A stretch of DNA of 64,000 nt, from assembly GCA_013398955.1 (NCBI GenBank), contig VWPU01018926.1, positions 1-64,000 on the forward strand. Reading direction: 5' to 3'. Source of the DNA: Callaeas wilsoni (Eukaryota; Chordata; Aves; Passeriformes; Callaeidae). The translations under genes were made by a program, and so were the position numbers. Of the stretch, positions 1 through 14,308 are shown piece by piece. The notes under the pieces are model-generated. The model made no database searches and was not told the DNA's origin. It was given only the letters and a program-made list of their open reading frames with translations. Position 1 is the stretch's first letter. The number at the start of each line of letters is the position of its first letter.

Positions 1-3000
1 GTCCAAACCGAGACACATATGTAAAGTTGTGTGCCATTTTTAGCCCATTTCAGCTGCCTTTACAAATGCTTTTGAAAGATAGGCTCAGTTCTATTGTGGG
101 TATACAGTTGATGTAATGTTTCTCAAGGAAATGCATCATTTTATTGATAACAAGCTGTTTTTTCTATTGATGTGTCACTTGGTCAGCACTGCAGTGACAT
201 GGCTTTCAGTGGTAGTTTTTAGTCTTTGAGGTGGGATACATCTCAGGACATCACAGTCAGCGTGTGTTGACATTTACAGTGAGAAATTAGAGAAGGAGAT
301 CACTTAAGCCTCTGTCGATAATAGCTAGACTTCCAGCCAAAAGCAGGGTCTCCCAAGGCTTGTGGATCTGACCAAGTGGTGCTCCAGGCATGTGTTGCAG
401 CAGTTTTGGAGTTGTTAGTCATGTTTCTGGAGTTGTTTGCACTGTTGCAAACTCTTCTACATCTTGAAAAGCTTGAAATGTTGTTGAAGGTTAAATACGG
501 AAATCCCTGCATGGAGTTTGTATTGCTTCAGCTGTTCATTTCCACTAGGCATGAGGTTTCTGGGTATCTTTCCCCCTGCAACTTTACAATAATTAAAGTT
601 AAAAAGCTCAACTATGTTACTGCAGACATTTAATACATATGGCCTATAGGTATCTGCCCTATTTTCTGACCAGGAAAACAGCTGGACTTTTTCTCTCAGA
701 AGTCGCTTAAGCATTATTAAGATGCTGAACCTCATTAGCTCCCATTCCAGACTGCTTTAACATTCTGACTTGGAAGTACTGCTCTTTGAAAAGACAGTCT
801 AAGATCCTTATTTAATTGGCTTATCATTTAACCACAAATTAGCCAGTAAATTTGTAAATGAGTAACTTTCAAGTTTATGCTCCAAATTAGACTTAACTAA
901 GGAGTATTTGCATTACTTTATGCAGGTGGAGTAATTACCTTAGCTTACTAGCACTCCACAGATTTTCAGCTTAGATTAAGTTTAGATTATATTTGTTTAA
1001 ACAAACAGAATAAGCAGATATTCTTTAAATATCAAAATCTCAAGGTCTTAATTGAAGTCCTCAAAATTATTTATATTTACTCCCCACCTCCAAGGTATAC
1101 AAAAAGGGTCTTTTGTAGCATGCAGACAGAATCAAGTCCACTTCCCCCTTCTTTGTCAAGAGCCTTGGAAAACTGACATTACCCTAACTCTTCCAAGGGA
1201 ATCTGTATCCTCCCGATCAGTTTGCTCTAACACCATGCCTTTGCAAAGCTTGTAAACATCAATTTTTTTTTTTTAAAAAGGGTTATTTTGCTATATCTTT
1301 AGGATTTTTTGGTGGTGCATATGAGTGTAGGTGTGGAACATAAATTTGCAACCAGTCACTTAGTCAAAGGGAAGAAAAACTAAGGGATAGCAATAGAAGG
1401 CTAGAAATGATAACTATTTTTCAGAGGTTGAAACCCAGAACTGGTTAAAATAGTGGAAAATACTGGGAGTGGGCAGGGTGATTGAGGCTGAAATGCTTCA
1501 ATTAAAGAACAAAAACCAAACCCAAATATCTGAAACTTGAGAATGAATTGAAGTGTTAATTGTGAGGGTTAATGAACATCTCTAAATAAGTTGGAAAATC
1601 ATTTCCCACTCAGAACCTCACACTTGTTACCAGAATGACTCTTTTAAATGCCTTTGAAGTATGGTATTAAGAAATTCTCAGTCTTTGCATACTTTGCATA
1701 TGCCTTTATTATGCATAAACCTTATCCTTGACAGGTGAGTCTTAATGTGAATAATTTTTTTTAGCTTGTTTCAGTATATTATCAGACTTCCCAGAATTCT
1801 AAAACCATAACTGAATATAAGCACTATCACGTTTTGATAAAAAAATATTTATTCCTAAATGATTGGTGTTACATGCTCAGTCTACTTTTTAGTCTACTTC
1901 TCAGTCTTCTTCCTTTCCTTCTTCCTCTGCATTCCCCACCACATCACAAGCAAGAGGCTGGAACATGTTAACACCATCAAGTGAAACATTTCTGCTGAGT
2001 GACAACAGATTGTTTTTGCTGTTTGCAAAATTAATTTAAACGAGACACAATTAATATCAAAAAAACCTCAACCGACTGACCCCCAAAAAACCTCACCTAC
2101 AAAAAAAAAAAAAATCCAAAACAACTGAATTTCATAAGTCAGTGACCTCATCTTGGGATGAAGAAAAGAGAAAATTTCTAAGGGGCTTGGGTAAAATTAT
2201 CAACATCTATATTATGATTTTTGGGCTAAAAAGTCTCCTAAGGATATGCCTAAGCTGAAGAAGCTCTGCGATATGACTGTAGCAGTGGAAGATAGCTGGC
2301 AAGTCTGCTGTAGGCTGAAGTTTTATTTCATATTCCTCTGTGGAATAAGTAATGCTGTCAAACCCACAACTCTGCCTGTGTAACTGCTGCTACAGTGGGG
2401 ACAGTTTGTTGTTTCAGTTCTGTCAACTAGTGGAAACACCTGTAGGGGTAAGAGATGTTAGTGTGACCATGGCTCGGATTTGACTTAGGAACTGTCCACA
2501 TATGTCATGGCAGTGAAATAGGAATTCATTTGGGGTAATGGACTTACTGAATATGGTCTGCTACTGTAGCTATCAGCTGAGGTTAGTGTGGTAGCTGGTG
2601 GCAGAACATTGACCTATTCATGCATGCTTTCATGGAGACTTGAGCTATTTGAGTTTTATTTACCCAAAAAGAATAAATGAAAAATTATTTACCAAAAAAT
2701 GGTTACATTTTTCCCGGTTACAATTTGGCAACTGGATTCTATTCCATAGATAGCAGCACTGTTGTCAAATTTCACATTTTGCTGCCATCAGTACTGACGT
2801 GGGGACCACCTCTAAAAATTTATGTAAGACACTGCATATAAGATGAGGAAAAAGGATTCTCTTCTACTACTATCCATAGAAGAATGCCAGATTATCTGCA
2901 GCAAATTTATCGAAGAGATCAAGAAAGCTTATGAATGTGGAATTTAATGATGACATTTTTTCGAAGTGTTGATAATCTGAAATCATAAATTACTTGGCAC

Positions 3001-4807
3001 TGATACTGCCTTGAAATAGGAAATGTTATGTTATGTAACGCTTGTCAGAAGGGGTATTTAATCCTGAATTAGCTTTTTAAGGGAGCTGTTGAATTTCTGA
3101 ATAACCATGATATGGAAAACTACAAATCCTTCTATAATGTGAAAAGATGCAAGACAAATAAAACAGGGTGGGAACTTGGAAGTGAAAGGTGAAGGTCAAG
3201 TCTGAGGGTTTGAAATATGTGTAGCAGAATTAAGAATCAGTTGTCTGAGAAGATGCCTGTGCATGGTGTGAAATCTTGTTCACTAAAAACATATCCCATA
3301 GTTACTTTTGCAGCCCAGTGGGAGGAAGGAAGACTGAGTCTCGCTTATCCTGAACATGAGTGCCTCCAAGGCTGAGAACTCTGGAAGGGTGATGGAGAGC
3401 AATAGGGAAAGTACTGCTTGGTTTTGTTACTCATCTATATCACAGACCTCTTCAGTCCCTGGCTCAATTTAGAGTGGCCTTGAAGCTCCTGCTGCTTGTG
3501 TCAAGGTGACAGTTCCTTGATAGCTGTGGAATTGCAGAGCTGCTCAAGTATGGCATGTTCATCTCTTCTATTGGCAGGAGCAGTTAGGATGGATACTGTT
3601 CTGGGTTTTTTTTTGATCCCTGTCAGTATACTTTGTCCTTATAGATGAATAAATGAATATGGCTAGATATGTAACTAGAAAGCACAAAAACTTCCTGAAT
3701 GCTGTGTAGGAGTCTGTACAATTTTAGATATGTAGTACAGTAGAAGGGAGAAAACAGTAGATACATAAAAAAGGTTTATCTTGTCATCATCTTTTGTATA
3801 ACTATGATCAGATTTTTCTTTGCCCTTTGCCTGTCTCCAGGTTGGGTTGAGAAATGCAATGGGGATTTTTCACTGGATTTCATGTTTCCAAATTTTTATT
3901 GTAATATGTCATGATGACTTACACTTTGCTGCAAAATATAATGCTGTGGTTTTGTTCTATAGCCTTAATTAAATAGCATAGTCCCATTGGAACTAGTGCA
4001 GGTTTGTTGTAAAAGAGGGGTCAGTCTTGAACCAGTCACCTGGCTGCTGGAGTCAAGCTTGTAAACAACACTGCTGACAGTGTTTGATTCTCTCCATCCC
4101 CTGCCCCTCTAAAATGTTAATTAGCCTCAGGCTTAAGTAACTCTTTAATCTGAAAAGTGAACATATTTTCAAAAGTGCTGTACTTTGATAGCTTTCCTCT
4201 GCAGAGGCATGATAGGTGTGGCTTCCCATCTGGTTAGCAGTGTTGATCCCACTTGAGATCAAGTTGTGCCACAAAATTGTGATCTTCCTCACGCTTCCAA
4301 ATGAGGGTTACTTGAAGTCTGAGACACTACAGCTCAAGAAGCAATTTTTGAACGTTTACCTTCAGGATTCTGTTTCCTAGAAGATAAGTGTAATGTGGTC
4401 CTTCTCTTGCAGAATATCATCCTGTAGCATTGTATTTTTCACCCTTCCTGAATGCACCCATTTATAGGATATCTGATGTGATCAGTGCTGACAGCCAAAC
4501 TGACAACATCAGTTTAAGAAGATGAGCATGGCCATAAAGGAAAATGGCAGAACAATGATGGTGGGGAATGGAGTTTTGATGCTGTTGAGGACAGACTGAG
4601 CCATGTTGAGCACTGCATTGAAACACCACTGTTCTGGAATGTTTCGCTGTCAATATAACTACTGTGGTGTGTTACAGATGCCTGGCAGACAAAGTCTGTA
4701 CGTTTCCACCTGATGATACAAGATTGTGCAGGACTGAACTTTCAGACCAGGCTTGTGGGTTTAATACAGGTGTAAGAATTTGTCTACTCATATCACCTTA
4801 TAATATC
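1..4807. other. Unique AT-rich non-coding stretch
   Basis: No gene or interspersed repeat is recognised here. The short open frames overlap one another on both strands without any protein signature. Low-complexity features include a pyrimidine-rich run around 1865-1940 and an A-rich patch at 2060-2114. The patch holds two copies of aaaaaacctca (2060-2070 and 2085-2095) followed by a run of 14 A. A T-run lies near 1263-1275. The region is consistent with intron or intergenic DNA. Confidence 0.6.
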
Positions 4808-5053
4808 TGAGCTCTCTCAGGGGAGATTCAGATCGGACATTAGGAAAAGGCTCTTCACTGGGAGGGTGGCCAGCCACTGGAATGGGCTCCCCAGAAAGTG
4901 GTCACAGAACCAAGCCTGACAGAATTCAATGAGCTTCTGGACAATGCTCTCAGTCATATGGTTTAGTGTTAGCTAGTCCTGTGAGGAGCAGCAAGTTGGA
5001 CTCCATGATCCGTATGGATTCCTTCCAACTTGAGATACTCTATGATTCTATGA
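4808..5053 (+). mobile_element. CR1 LINE 3' fragment
   Basis: The stretch reads through the known CR1 3' region in order. A segment like 'agattcagatcggacatt' comes first, then an 'aatgggctccccag' block, then gttggactccatgatcc, ending in the octamer tail ctctatgattctatga. It is 5'-truncated, as most avian CR1 copies are, and keeps only about 245 bp. The diagnostic gttggactc.atgatcc string also occurs in the fragment near 31.73 kb, so the two may share a subfamily. Divergence from a typical copy is moderate and no useful ORF remains. Confidence 0.85.
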
Positions 5054-7989
5054 TTTTTGTCAGCCAAAACAAAGGTTTTGCCAACATGAATAGACATTTA
5101 GACATTAGGCTATACTACTGAGTTTCTAGTCCTGCACATGTAGACATATTCAAATTATGTTGGGTGGACATGAGCTTAGAAAAGCTAGTTAATTATCTTG
5201 GCTTGCACAGCATTGCTACTCATCAATTTATTAGGATGAGTACAGACTCTATTATTTATGCAAACAAGTCTTGACATCTGTGAAGATGTGAGGATTAACA
5301 GTTATCAATTTCAGTGTGACTTCCACCTCAGTTTGGTTTAATTTTTACATGTAACTTATATTTCACTAAATGTAATGAATATGAAACTTTTCAAATTCTT
5401 CACTTAAAAAAACCCAGATCCAAAGTTGTTGCAGGTTATTCAAAATGTTCTGATTTCTCTAAGTACCATATCCTCCTTTCAAATTCCCTGTATTGAAGGG
5501 GATGAGTGAGAGGTTCCTAGAAACTTCTTCAGTTTTCCTCTGTGTATTCAAGTATCTTGTTGTCTTTTTGTGCACCATTTAGTAGATAAAAGCATTTACA
5601 AATGAGAGCTGTTGTTTATAGAAAAGGTAGCTCTTGTTCCTGTAATGGGCTGAATATAAAGTCTTCTGTTGATTGCAAACATCTAAATGGGTTGGACAAT
5701 GTGTGATTGCTACATAACTAATACAGGCAAAAAAAAGGCTTTTTCAGAAACATGATGGAAAAAAATAAGCAAGTAGTTTGACAACTAAGACAACGTTACC
5801 AGCAATGAGAATAAACCCACCAATGCTAAATAGTAATCTCTTTTTATCTGGACACTTTCTATCTGCCACTTCCTTGCTGGGGAAAATCACAGTGAGATAA
5901 CATTGCCTTAAGCTAGGAGGCATTCTTAGTCTTTTCCTTGCCAGTACCCTCTTCTGAAAATATCAGAATATCCAATAATAAAAAACTAAAGACAGTCCAC
6001 AGAATTAAAAAAACCTTTGAATTTTGCTTTCCTGAGTCTAAGGATCTCAGCTGAAGTGGTCCACCTGAAAGGGATTTTTTATAGTAAAAGGCTAATTGTA
6101 AGAGGAAGCACGTAGCGGGATTGACCTGAAAAAATATGTTAAATTTTATTTGTTTTGCTTTGGTTTCAAATTCATTTATCGTATATTTAAAACTTTCCAA
6201 AGCTACTCCTATAAAAAGAAACAAAACCAGCCTACCAAGACCAGTATCATATCTGTACAAAAGTGTTTGAAAGACTTGAGAAAAGAAGGCTAAAGTCCAT
6301 CTTGTTTATCTTAAATGGTGAGAAAACCAATTGCACTGTACCCTACTCTGCCAACAAAAGTAGTTTGACTAAATTGAAGAGGGTCATAAAATGTGAGGAA
6401 TGTGACAGATTGATGAGTAGGTCGAAAATGTTTATCCTGTAGAATATGGAGGCTTAGGGATGAAGACCATCATCAATCTGTAAAGCAAATGAGATAACTT
6501 GAGAAAAATGTGAGTTGAATGTGGCATAATTTAGTCATAAGAAGTAATTTATGAAGGGTTCTCATTTTTTTCCATGAAATCATTATGTTGGTGTTGGGTT
6601 GAATAAATGACTTTCATATCGTGTTGTCAAAGATAGTTGTTGTAACCATTCACTACAAAAATGTGGCTCCTCTGTCCTCATTGTTTCTTATCACTGCCTG
6701 AGTATTATTTCAGGACACAAGGAGTGATATTTTCTGTGGAAATTTATCTGTTCAGAGTTTTCTCTGGTAGAGCCAGAAACAGAAGATAAGAAGGACTGGG
6801 GGCAAAGTGGGGACTGAGGGGGAAGGGAGGGCAACAATAAACAGGTGAGATAAATTTTGCACCACCAGATATGATAACCCTTAATGATTTTTTTGTTGTG
6901 GTTGTTACTTTCTGCAGTCTGATTCGTGGGAATATTTTTTGGGCTTTGGAAGTAGTCTAACCTCCTTACTGTTAAGGACAGTAATTTTATACTAGCCCAG
7001 ATCACAATTTTAGCTGTCCTGTGTGCCTGTGGAATGCACTGTTCCTTTTGCCTGTGGGGAAAAGAAATATGAAACAAATTCCTGAGCATTACCTGTTCGT
7101 GTAGTGACTAGGAATGTCACGTTAGTAAGTTAGCTTTTATGGGAGACAGGGCTATATTATTTGTAGCTACTTGAACATTTATCTAAATTGGCTCTATCAA
7201 ATAAATGCAAGAAGCTAATTCTAATTGACTGCATTTAATGCAGTGTCACCTGAAAGTGTCTATATTGCTAAATTTAAACATGAGCAAAATGACTTATATA
7301 GCCCAAGAGGAACTTCAGGGTGTTTCTTTTCTGCTCTGCTTAGCAATTAAAGAGCAAATCTCTCAAGATTAGCTAGGTGCAATATGCTGCTACTCACTTT
7401 TCTGTGTAGCATCAGGTATTGGCTGGTGCTGGAGGCAGCCTGCTGGATTTTACTGAGCAGCAATGTGATCTGCTATGACAAATCCTGTGAGTTCTTTTGG
7501 GGAGGTGGAAAGTTGCTCTGCTTTGAACACTGATGCATTCTCCACAGATTGTAGTTGTGGGTTTAGTGGCATGTCTATTTTTCTACTTCCTGCTTCATAG
7601 TAGTAACATTTCCCTCTCCAACTTGGAGAGTTATTCTAGGGGAGGACAAGATGTTTACATTACCTTATGTGCCAGCATGAATGCAGTTGAAAGGACAGAA
7701 GTATTTAGAAGTAAAGCATCAAGGGCAACTAGAAAGAGAGATATAGACCAAGGAGGAATGCATAGCCAGCGCTACCAGTTGGATGGCTGTAGGCACCCTA
7801 TTTATTAGGTGAAAATGAAGTAGGACTTGCTAAACTAAGCTGAGATGTTAAGCAAGAACAAGACACTTACGCTCTGGTTCACCACTCCACAGCCACTGCC
7901 TGAAGACCATTTCAGTTAGCTCGTGTCATGGTTTGAGCAGGCTGTTGTGTCATTTCACAAATGTCTCCTAGCTAAGTAACTCACAGGTG
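5054..7989. other. Unique AT-rich non-coding stretch
   Basis: No gene or mobile element is recognised. A minus-strand open frame at 6691-7089 (132 codons) has no recognisable domain and lies in ordinary AT-rich sequence with a G-rich patch near 6795-6835, so I treat it as chance. The region is compatible with intron or intergenic DNA. Confidence 0.55.
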
Positions 7990-8110
7990 GGAAAGGCAGC
8001 CCAAAGCACCAGCACATGCTGGGGGCCACCCAGCTGGAAAACAGCTTTTCAGAAAAGGATCTGGGATTCCAGTGGACACTAAGTTGGCCATGACCAAATA
8101 AGTCAAGAGA
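7990..8110 (+). mobile_element. CR1 LINE internal fragment (ORF2 region)
   Basis: A roughly 120-bp block resembles the internal CR1 ORF2 segment that is also present at about 20.52-20.64 kb. It has 'aagcaccagcacatgctggg', then a 'ggatctgggattccagtgga' block, then 'aagttggccatgacc'. Order and spacing match the younger copy. Both ends fade into unrelated sequence and there is no octamer tail, so this is an old internal remnant. Frame is not maintained beyond a few codons. Confidence 0.7.
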
Positions 8111-11100
8111 AAAGGGGACAAGATGTTGCAGAAACAATCAAATCGATAATGAATAACAAAAAGGGAAAGAAGAGGATGTTAGACAATGCAATATTGAAGG
8201 CTTCCTAGCTCTGAAAAATGTAATAGAGATTCCATTTTTAAAAGGATGACTTTGCAAATCTTTCCCTATGACTGTTTTTAGTACAATGCTTCAATGTTTT
8301 CAGAAATGTTATTGGAGGAGAGAGCAAAGGATGTTAAAAGAATTGGGCATGGGGGTGATGGAGATAATTTCCTTCTTTATTTCTATCTAATGTCAGTTCA
8401 AGGAACTTGGATGCATAAAAGCAGCTCAAAGGCTAATTACAAGATGACAGGAATGAGTCTGTATTAAAGATAAAGCTTTCCAGACTTTGCTTTTATGTGA
8501 GGACGATTCAAATTCAAAGTGAAGGTTGCTGATATAGTGAACATCATCTTGTCCAATTTTCTTCTCTTCTTATTTCTTCTCCTGTGGCAGCATGGACTTG
8601 GTTTCAAAACTTTTCTCTCCATCTCCATTGCTGACAAGCTTCAGAAAAATGAATACCAAATACAGATACCTCTTTATGAGGAAACAACACTGTACTCCGT
8701 GTCTTGAATCAGTGCTTTCATCAATTTTGCGTGATAGTGGGCTGAATAGTATTCATGCTTAGTTTAGTTTTAATTTCAGGATGATACTCTCGAACATTAA
8801 TGTGAAGAGAGGTGGATTTTTTTCCCCTTTTCCCTCTGATTCCTCTCAAATGAAAACAATTATGTTTTCTGCTCTAAAATCACAGAAGAATTTTAGGTTA
8901 AAAAAATTATTCATTCTTAATTGTTATGTATGTACACAAAAAATATCAGAATGTGTTTTAGGGAGTATCTGTATTTTCACTGTTTCAGCAGCCTTATGAT
9001 CTATAAAACAACATAGTTGTTATTCCAAGTTTCCAAATTGTGGTCGTGTGGGTTTTTTGTTTTTCTTTTCAAGATTAGATGCACTGAATGTGAAAAATCA
9101 AAGATAGCAGTGAAAGGATGATACATTAAAGCTTTGTCATTAAAGAGCCAAGTGTCTGGAATTATGCTACCCTTACCTGAGACTGAACACAATATGAAAA
9201 CTTCACAATTGTATTAGCTGGGATTTACAGGGAAAGAAAAAACAAAACAGTATGAAGAGACCCTTGGAAAATGGAGTGTTGGGGATTCTGGTTTCTCTTT
9301 TTGCATGTTAAGCAGTTTATAAAAGATCTCAGTTGTTTTATGTGATGGCTTCAGCCATCTACCCTTGCTCTGAGAGAAACATGGAAGTTTAAAATGTTCA
9401 TGACAATGACTTAGGAGTTTTATAATTATTGGTTAAATGAAGGAAAAGCCTAGACCAGAAGCATGGATACCTTGACCTGGATGTGATCTGTTCTAAACGT
9501 TCAGAAAGGTCCATGACTCAACAGCTACAAGAAAGATACAATGATTTATACTTCAGAGGATTTCTTGGAATGCTGCCTGGCACCTTGCAGATGGTTTCAC
9601 TTAGAAGTTATGATTGAAAGAAACCAAAATGTTACTAGGTACCCCTTTTTTCCTTACATCAACCAACCAACAAACCAGTTTTTTTCTCCAGTCTCCCTGA
9701 GACAAACATGTCTTGTTTGTTGTTGCACTAGGTGAACTTGAATCCAGCTAAATAGAGTAAATCACTGTCATTTCTCAGAAAAAAAAATGCAAATTGTATT
9801 ATTCAAAGAGTGAATTCAAATGGATAAATATCTGAAACACCTGCACTGAATCAGTAGTCTCTGAGTAATAAAGACCCAACAGAAGTTGCACAAAATTCTT
9901 TCTGTTCAATGGTAGAATATAATGGTTTTCCATAATCTGCTTTCTGTGGTGCAAAAATTATTTTAATGTGTGTTTGCACTGGTAATAACCCTAAAATACT
10001 TGTTTTTAGGGTAATGGATTGTTCTGTTCATTCAGGTGGTAGGTAAAGATGAAACAAGCGCAGATGTAGCTATATGGTTCAGGCTCGCTTTAAAAACCAA
10101 ACAAATAAGCTCAATAGCAGGAATGAGAAAACCCCTGGATCACACCTCAGAAAAGCCTATGTTTTAGCCTGCTGTTTATCCTTAATCTCGTCTAAACAGT
10201 AGTTTAGATTTCTTCCAAGTATATGCCTTCATGGGATTGCACAGCATATTAGAAATGCAGAGACAGAATGAAATAGACTTAAATGTAATCACTTTACTTT
10301 CTTGGCTCTTGTTGATTTTTTTAAGGCTGTGTGAGTGATATTTTAAATTTTATTGGTAAGCCCTACCCAAAATCAGCTGATATATTATAATTACAAAAGA
10401 ATGAACTTTGCTATGCTTTTTATTAAACCAAAAACTATTTGATGTACCTCGAGGGGGAAATAATTTGAGCTTGAGTAATAGTGTAATCTTTCATTAAAAT
10501 GCACTTATTTTGCCCAAGAGTTGAGTGTCCTACTCACAAAGACTTTGATACTTATGTTCTAATTCGTCAAAGGGCACTGCACACACCCAAATTTTCGTAG
10601 CTTTGGGCATAGTCTCACTTGGTCCTCAATTTGTTGTTTTTTGCTTTTGTGGTTTTTTTCTTCACAGAATGTAAATTATTCTAAAATTCTTTAAATAAAG
10701 CAAATGTTTGGGACATTCTGTAGTGTTGATTTATTTTTGTTTCCTTAATTTTTTCTTATTTCTTTATTTTAATTCCCATTCGTATTTTGAAGTGCAGCAG
10801 TAGAGTAAGAAGACTGGAAAAGTCTTTTGCAGGAGACAGTTTCAGGAAATAAGTTCAACCCAGGGAAGGTCAATGAAGTTCACTTAATTGTCTTTCACTG
10901 AAACTGTCCTTTTCCCTTAAAAAAAATTGTGAAAATTTTCATTTTCAGAAAACTTCTTATTTAGACAGTGTTCTACCAGTAAAGCAAGATGTCCACTGTG
11001 AATAAATATCCTTGCTAAACTGCTGCTGTGAATGATTAGCCTTTTCATTAAAGGCTTGAAATGCATTCAGAATATCAATCTAGCTGTTCTTGAGGTCCAC

Positions 11101-14100
11101 CTCTTGGTCTAGCATATAAAGGTAATATTTCTGTCTTGCTTATATCTTCTCATATATTTATGGAGATGAAGATTTTCTGTAACCTACTAGGTTGTTGATA
11201 ATTGATTTCAAACATAAGGGGTTTTTTTTCAGTGTAGAAATATTGTCTTGGCTCTCTTTCAGTGCTCCTTCTTTGTACTATGGATATCAGAACTTAACAC
11301 ATTTACCATATGTTTGGCTTTGGATTTATTAACTTTCTTTCCACTGTCATTTCAGTTCATGGGTGGTCATCTGTGTTCTTTCCCACCGAACAGAAAATTT
11401 CACATCTCTACATACCTGTATATATCAATTTAGTGTTTACCATGGGGATCAATTTTCAGAATATTTAAATGTACATGAAGACATGCTCTAAAAGAAGAAC
11501 ACCAACATTACTACTGCTTTCAGCAGAGGAAAAGTGTCCTTCAGTATTCTGTTCCTTATTTAATATAAAATGTTATCTTGATAGACACATAATTACTTTA
11601 ATTATTTTATCAATGGAGCATTTACAGAGGGTATTCTTTTTATTCAGCCTACTTAATATTTTAAGAATAGTTCTTGTTAATTTCACTTGCAAAGTAAAAT
11701 TAAATCTTCTATCAGGGAAGAATTCTAAGTGGCATTTTAACTTGTGCATATCAACTTACACTGCTATTCTTGGTTTTTTATTAATTGATCTATTATATGG
11801 AGCAGGTATGCTGCACTGAGGTTGCTCTGCATTACAGCTGCAGGTAGGGATTTGGGTCTGTGTTCAGGGTTACCTCAGGGTAGGAAGGCAGGCAGCCTTC
11901 ACTTCGAGAATATGTGAGGTGGTGATCTGTCCTGGCTTTGGGGGGGTTGAAGTTATATATTGTTCTTTCCATGCTAGTAATTAAGGTATGTAAGTGCTTC
12001 TGTAAATCTGGCACGCTCCCCTTCGCCTTTAATGTACCTCAGTCCTGCACATATTTAAGCTGACTGCTTACATCTGTAAGGTTTAAATCGATACAGTTTG
12101 TAGTAAAAGTAGTAATACACAACTTTTGTGCAGTGTTTAATTTGTGAAAAGACACTGAAATCACTGAAATAAAATTGTGGGTGTAAACCTTATTCCAGTA
12201 ATTTAAACTGACAAAGTTCCAAATCCATATCCTGAATGGGACCCTCACTGGGTCCCAATCTATATCCTGAATAGTCATTTAAAAAAAAAAAAAAAAAAGT
12301 GCCATTTAAGGCTTTTTTTCTCATTTTATTTGGTTATAAATGAGAGATAATACAATCATTATATAATTCTGAAGAAAAGTCTGTTGCTATAGATCAGGAC
12401 ATATACTTATTCATAACTGTATGCATAATGTGATTTAATTTTTTATTTTTCTTCAGAGCATTTGTAGAATGTTAGATATGTATGTTCTCATTCCACATTA
12501 TGAGTTTTGAATAATTTTTCTGGATGTATCTTAGCTTTCCTGAACCACCTTTTTAAATCAAAGGAATCCTCATTTTGACAAATATTCATAGCACAAAGAG
12601 ATAGTCTTAAGGTCTCTGAGAATTTTACTGCATATTCTGTTTAAATGGATAGCCAAAGCTATGGCTGAAGCATGTATTTTGAGCATATATTTTCCCGTGC
12701 ACTTTATGGGGGGTGGAAAATGGTGACTGTATGTATTCCTCTAACCTTAGTCCCTTAAATTTTGTGATTGAAATCAGAGATGATTTTAAGCATGCTGTGG
12801 CTGGTTTGTAGTTTAAAGTGAAATCTCTGAATCTTCCAAACAACACAGAAGTGCCCTTTTTCATTCATTTTTTTTCCCTAATGTATGAGTGATTTTTTTT
12901 TTTTCAGATTTTGGTCATTCACTGACCTTATTTTGTTATGACAGTAGAAACCTTCTCAGCAATTAGTTATTGTGAAGAGATCGCTACCACAGCCTGATAG
13001 TGACATTTAACCTTGCCACGAATAAATGAGGGTAGAAAGTAATAAATGCAGTAACAGACATTTTCACAGTGATGGGATTTAAATTTTTTTTTTATCGTAG
13101 TCTTTTTGCAAACACGTGCTTGGTCTGCCGTTGTGAATAAATTACTCAAAGTAAGTGATCTAATACTTTCTGATTTTTGTTTTTCACTAGTTGCAATGAA
13201 CCTAATGAAAACCTTTTATTAAATAGTAGGATTTGCTCTTCAAGCATATTCTTATTATTTGTTTGCTGCATTTTTTATTCAGGTGCACAGTCTAGTAGTT
13301 AGCACTGAAGTGATGCATTTTTAGCAAGGTAGATGAGATACCGTATTTTGGATTATTCAGATTGTATTTGATTTTGGTTTTGCATATGGATGGCAGCAAT
13401 GAAGAATTCAGATAAATTTATGGAATGACAGGCCTGCATTTGTAAAGGGCTGTACTCTTCTCAAGCTGCATACATAATTTTTGCAGTGTTTCCTTTCTCC
13501 TGTAGGAGATTTCTGCTATGGGATATCAGTCCAGATGGTTACAACCATGAGACACAACCTTTCAAACTGATGTTTTCCAAGTGTTTCCCCTGCCTCCACA
13601 GCTGTAGAAATTTCAGTTTTTACTGATTCCTTTCCAGCCTTTGGTTGGTTTAGGCTGCTCTTGGAGGTTCTCCATGAGCTGTACATTAAACACTGTTTTC
13701 AAGCTCATTTCTATGATGGTAGCTGACACAGTGGAATCCATGTGCTAAAGCATTATTAAGATATATCTCTGTCTTCCAACTTACCTTACATTTGGCATTT
13801 TTAGAACTTTTCATTAAATCATCCTGTGATAGTGACAGATTAGTTTTTTCAACAAGAACTTCGAAACATGGCATCATTTTTGGTCACCTAAAGATGAGTA
13901 GCTTAAATAACAAAGTTTAAAACTAATACTGTTTGAAATCAAATAAAACAAATTATTCCAGTGAACTCTTATATAAAAATCTTACCAATTTCACATAGAA
14001 AAATAATTACCATCATACACTGTCACCAAAAATATTAAATCCAGCATTATTTACACAGTTTAGGAAAATTTTGTTTCTGGTGAAAAAGAAATTGACCATG

Positions 14101-14109
14101 AGAACAGCC
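8111..14109. other. Unique AT-rich non-coding stretch
   Basis: Six kilobases without a supportable gene. The longest open frame, 11469-11819 on the plus strand (116 codons), is hydrophobic, AT-driven and matches no family I know. Features of note are a small direct-repeat and hairpin arrangement followed by 18 A at 12227-12298, listed separately, and T-rich runs near 12892-12904. Sequence composition is that of avian introns or intergenic DNA. Confidence 0.55.
12227..12298. repeat. 11-bp direct repeat around a small hairpin, then A18 run
   Basis: The 11-mer atatcctgaat occurs at 12227-12237 and again at 12262-12272. Between them lies a 7-bp inverted repeat, tgggacc at 12237-12243 against ggtccca at 12251-12257. 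A run of 18 A follows at 12281-12298. A short local duplication is the simplest reading. The terminal A-run could mark the 3' end of a retro-inserted sequence, but nothing upstream resembles a transcript. Confidence 0.6.
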
Positions 14110-14308
14110 AAGAGATCCACCAGGTGGTGGATCAAGTTGCTCAGAGAGGTTAGGCAGCCTCCATCACTGGGAGTATTCCAGACCCAGATGGATTAAGCCG
14201 TGAGCAACTTGGTCAGATAGCACAGCTGATGCTGCCTTGAGAAGAAAGTTGGCTTGGACAATTTTCTGAGACACTCTCCAACCTCATTTAGCCTTTGCTT
14301 CTATGAAA
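14110..14308 (+). mobile_element. CR1 LINE 3' fragment (diverged)
   Basis: The stretch holds the CR1 3' landmarks in order: 'cagagaggttaggcagcctc', 'atcactgggagtattccaga', 'gcaacttggtcagatagcac' and 'ggcttggacaattttctgag', followed by a degraded 'ccaacctcattt...cttctatga' end. It is heavily mutated and 5'-truncated. The 3' octamer tail has decayed to a single partial copy. It looks older than the copies at 20.5 and 51.4 kb. Confidence 0.8.

Noticed and set aside
6691..7089. 132-codon frame on the minus strand
   Set aside because: No domain or promoter and ordinary non-coding composition.
7934..7955. tgtcatggtttgag, similar to the start of an avian LTR
   Set aside because: Nothing downstream continues into LTR sequence.
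11469..11819. 116-codon hydrophobic frame that could suggest membrane segments
   Set aside because: Leu/Ile/Phe-richness follows from T-rich DNA; no signal peptide logic or known fold.
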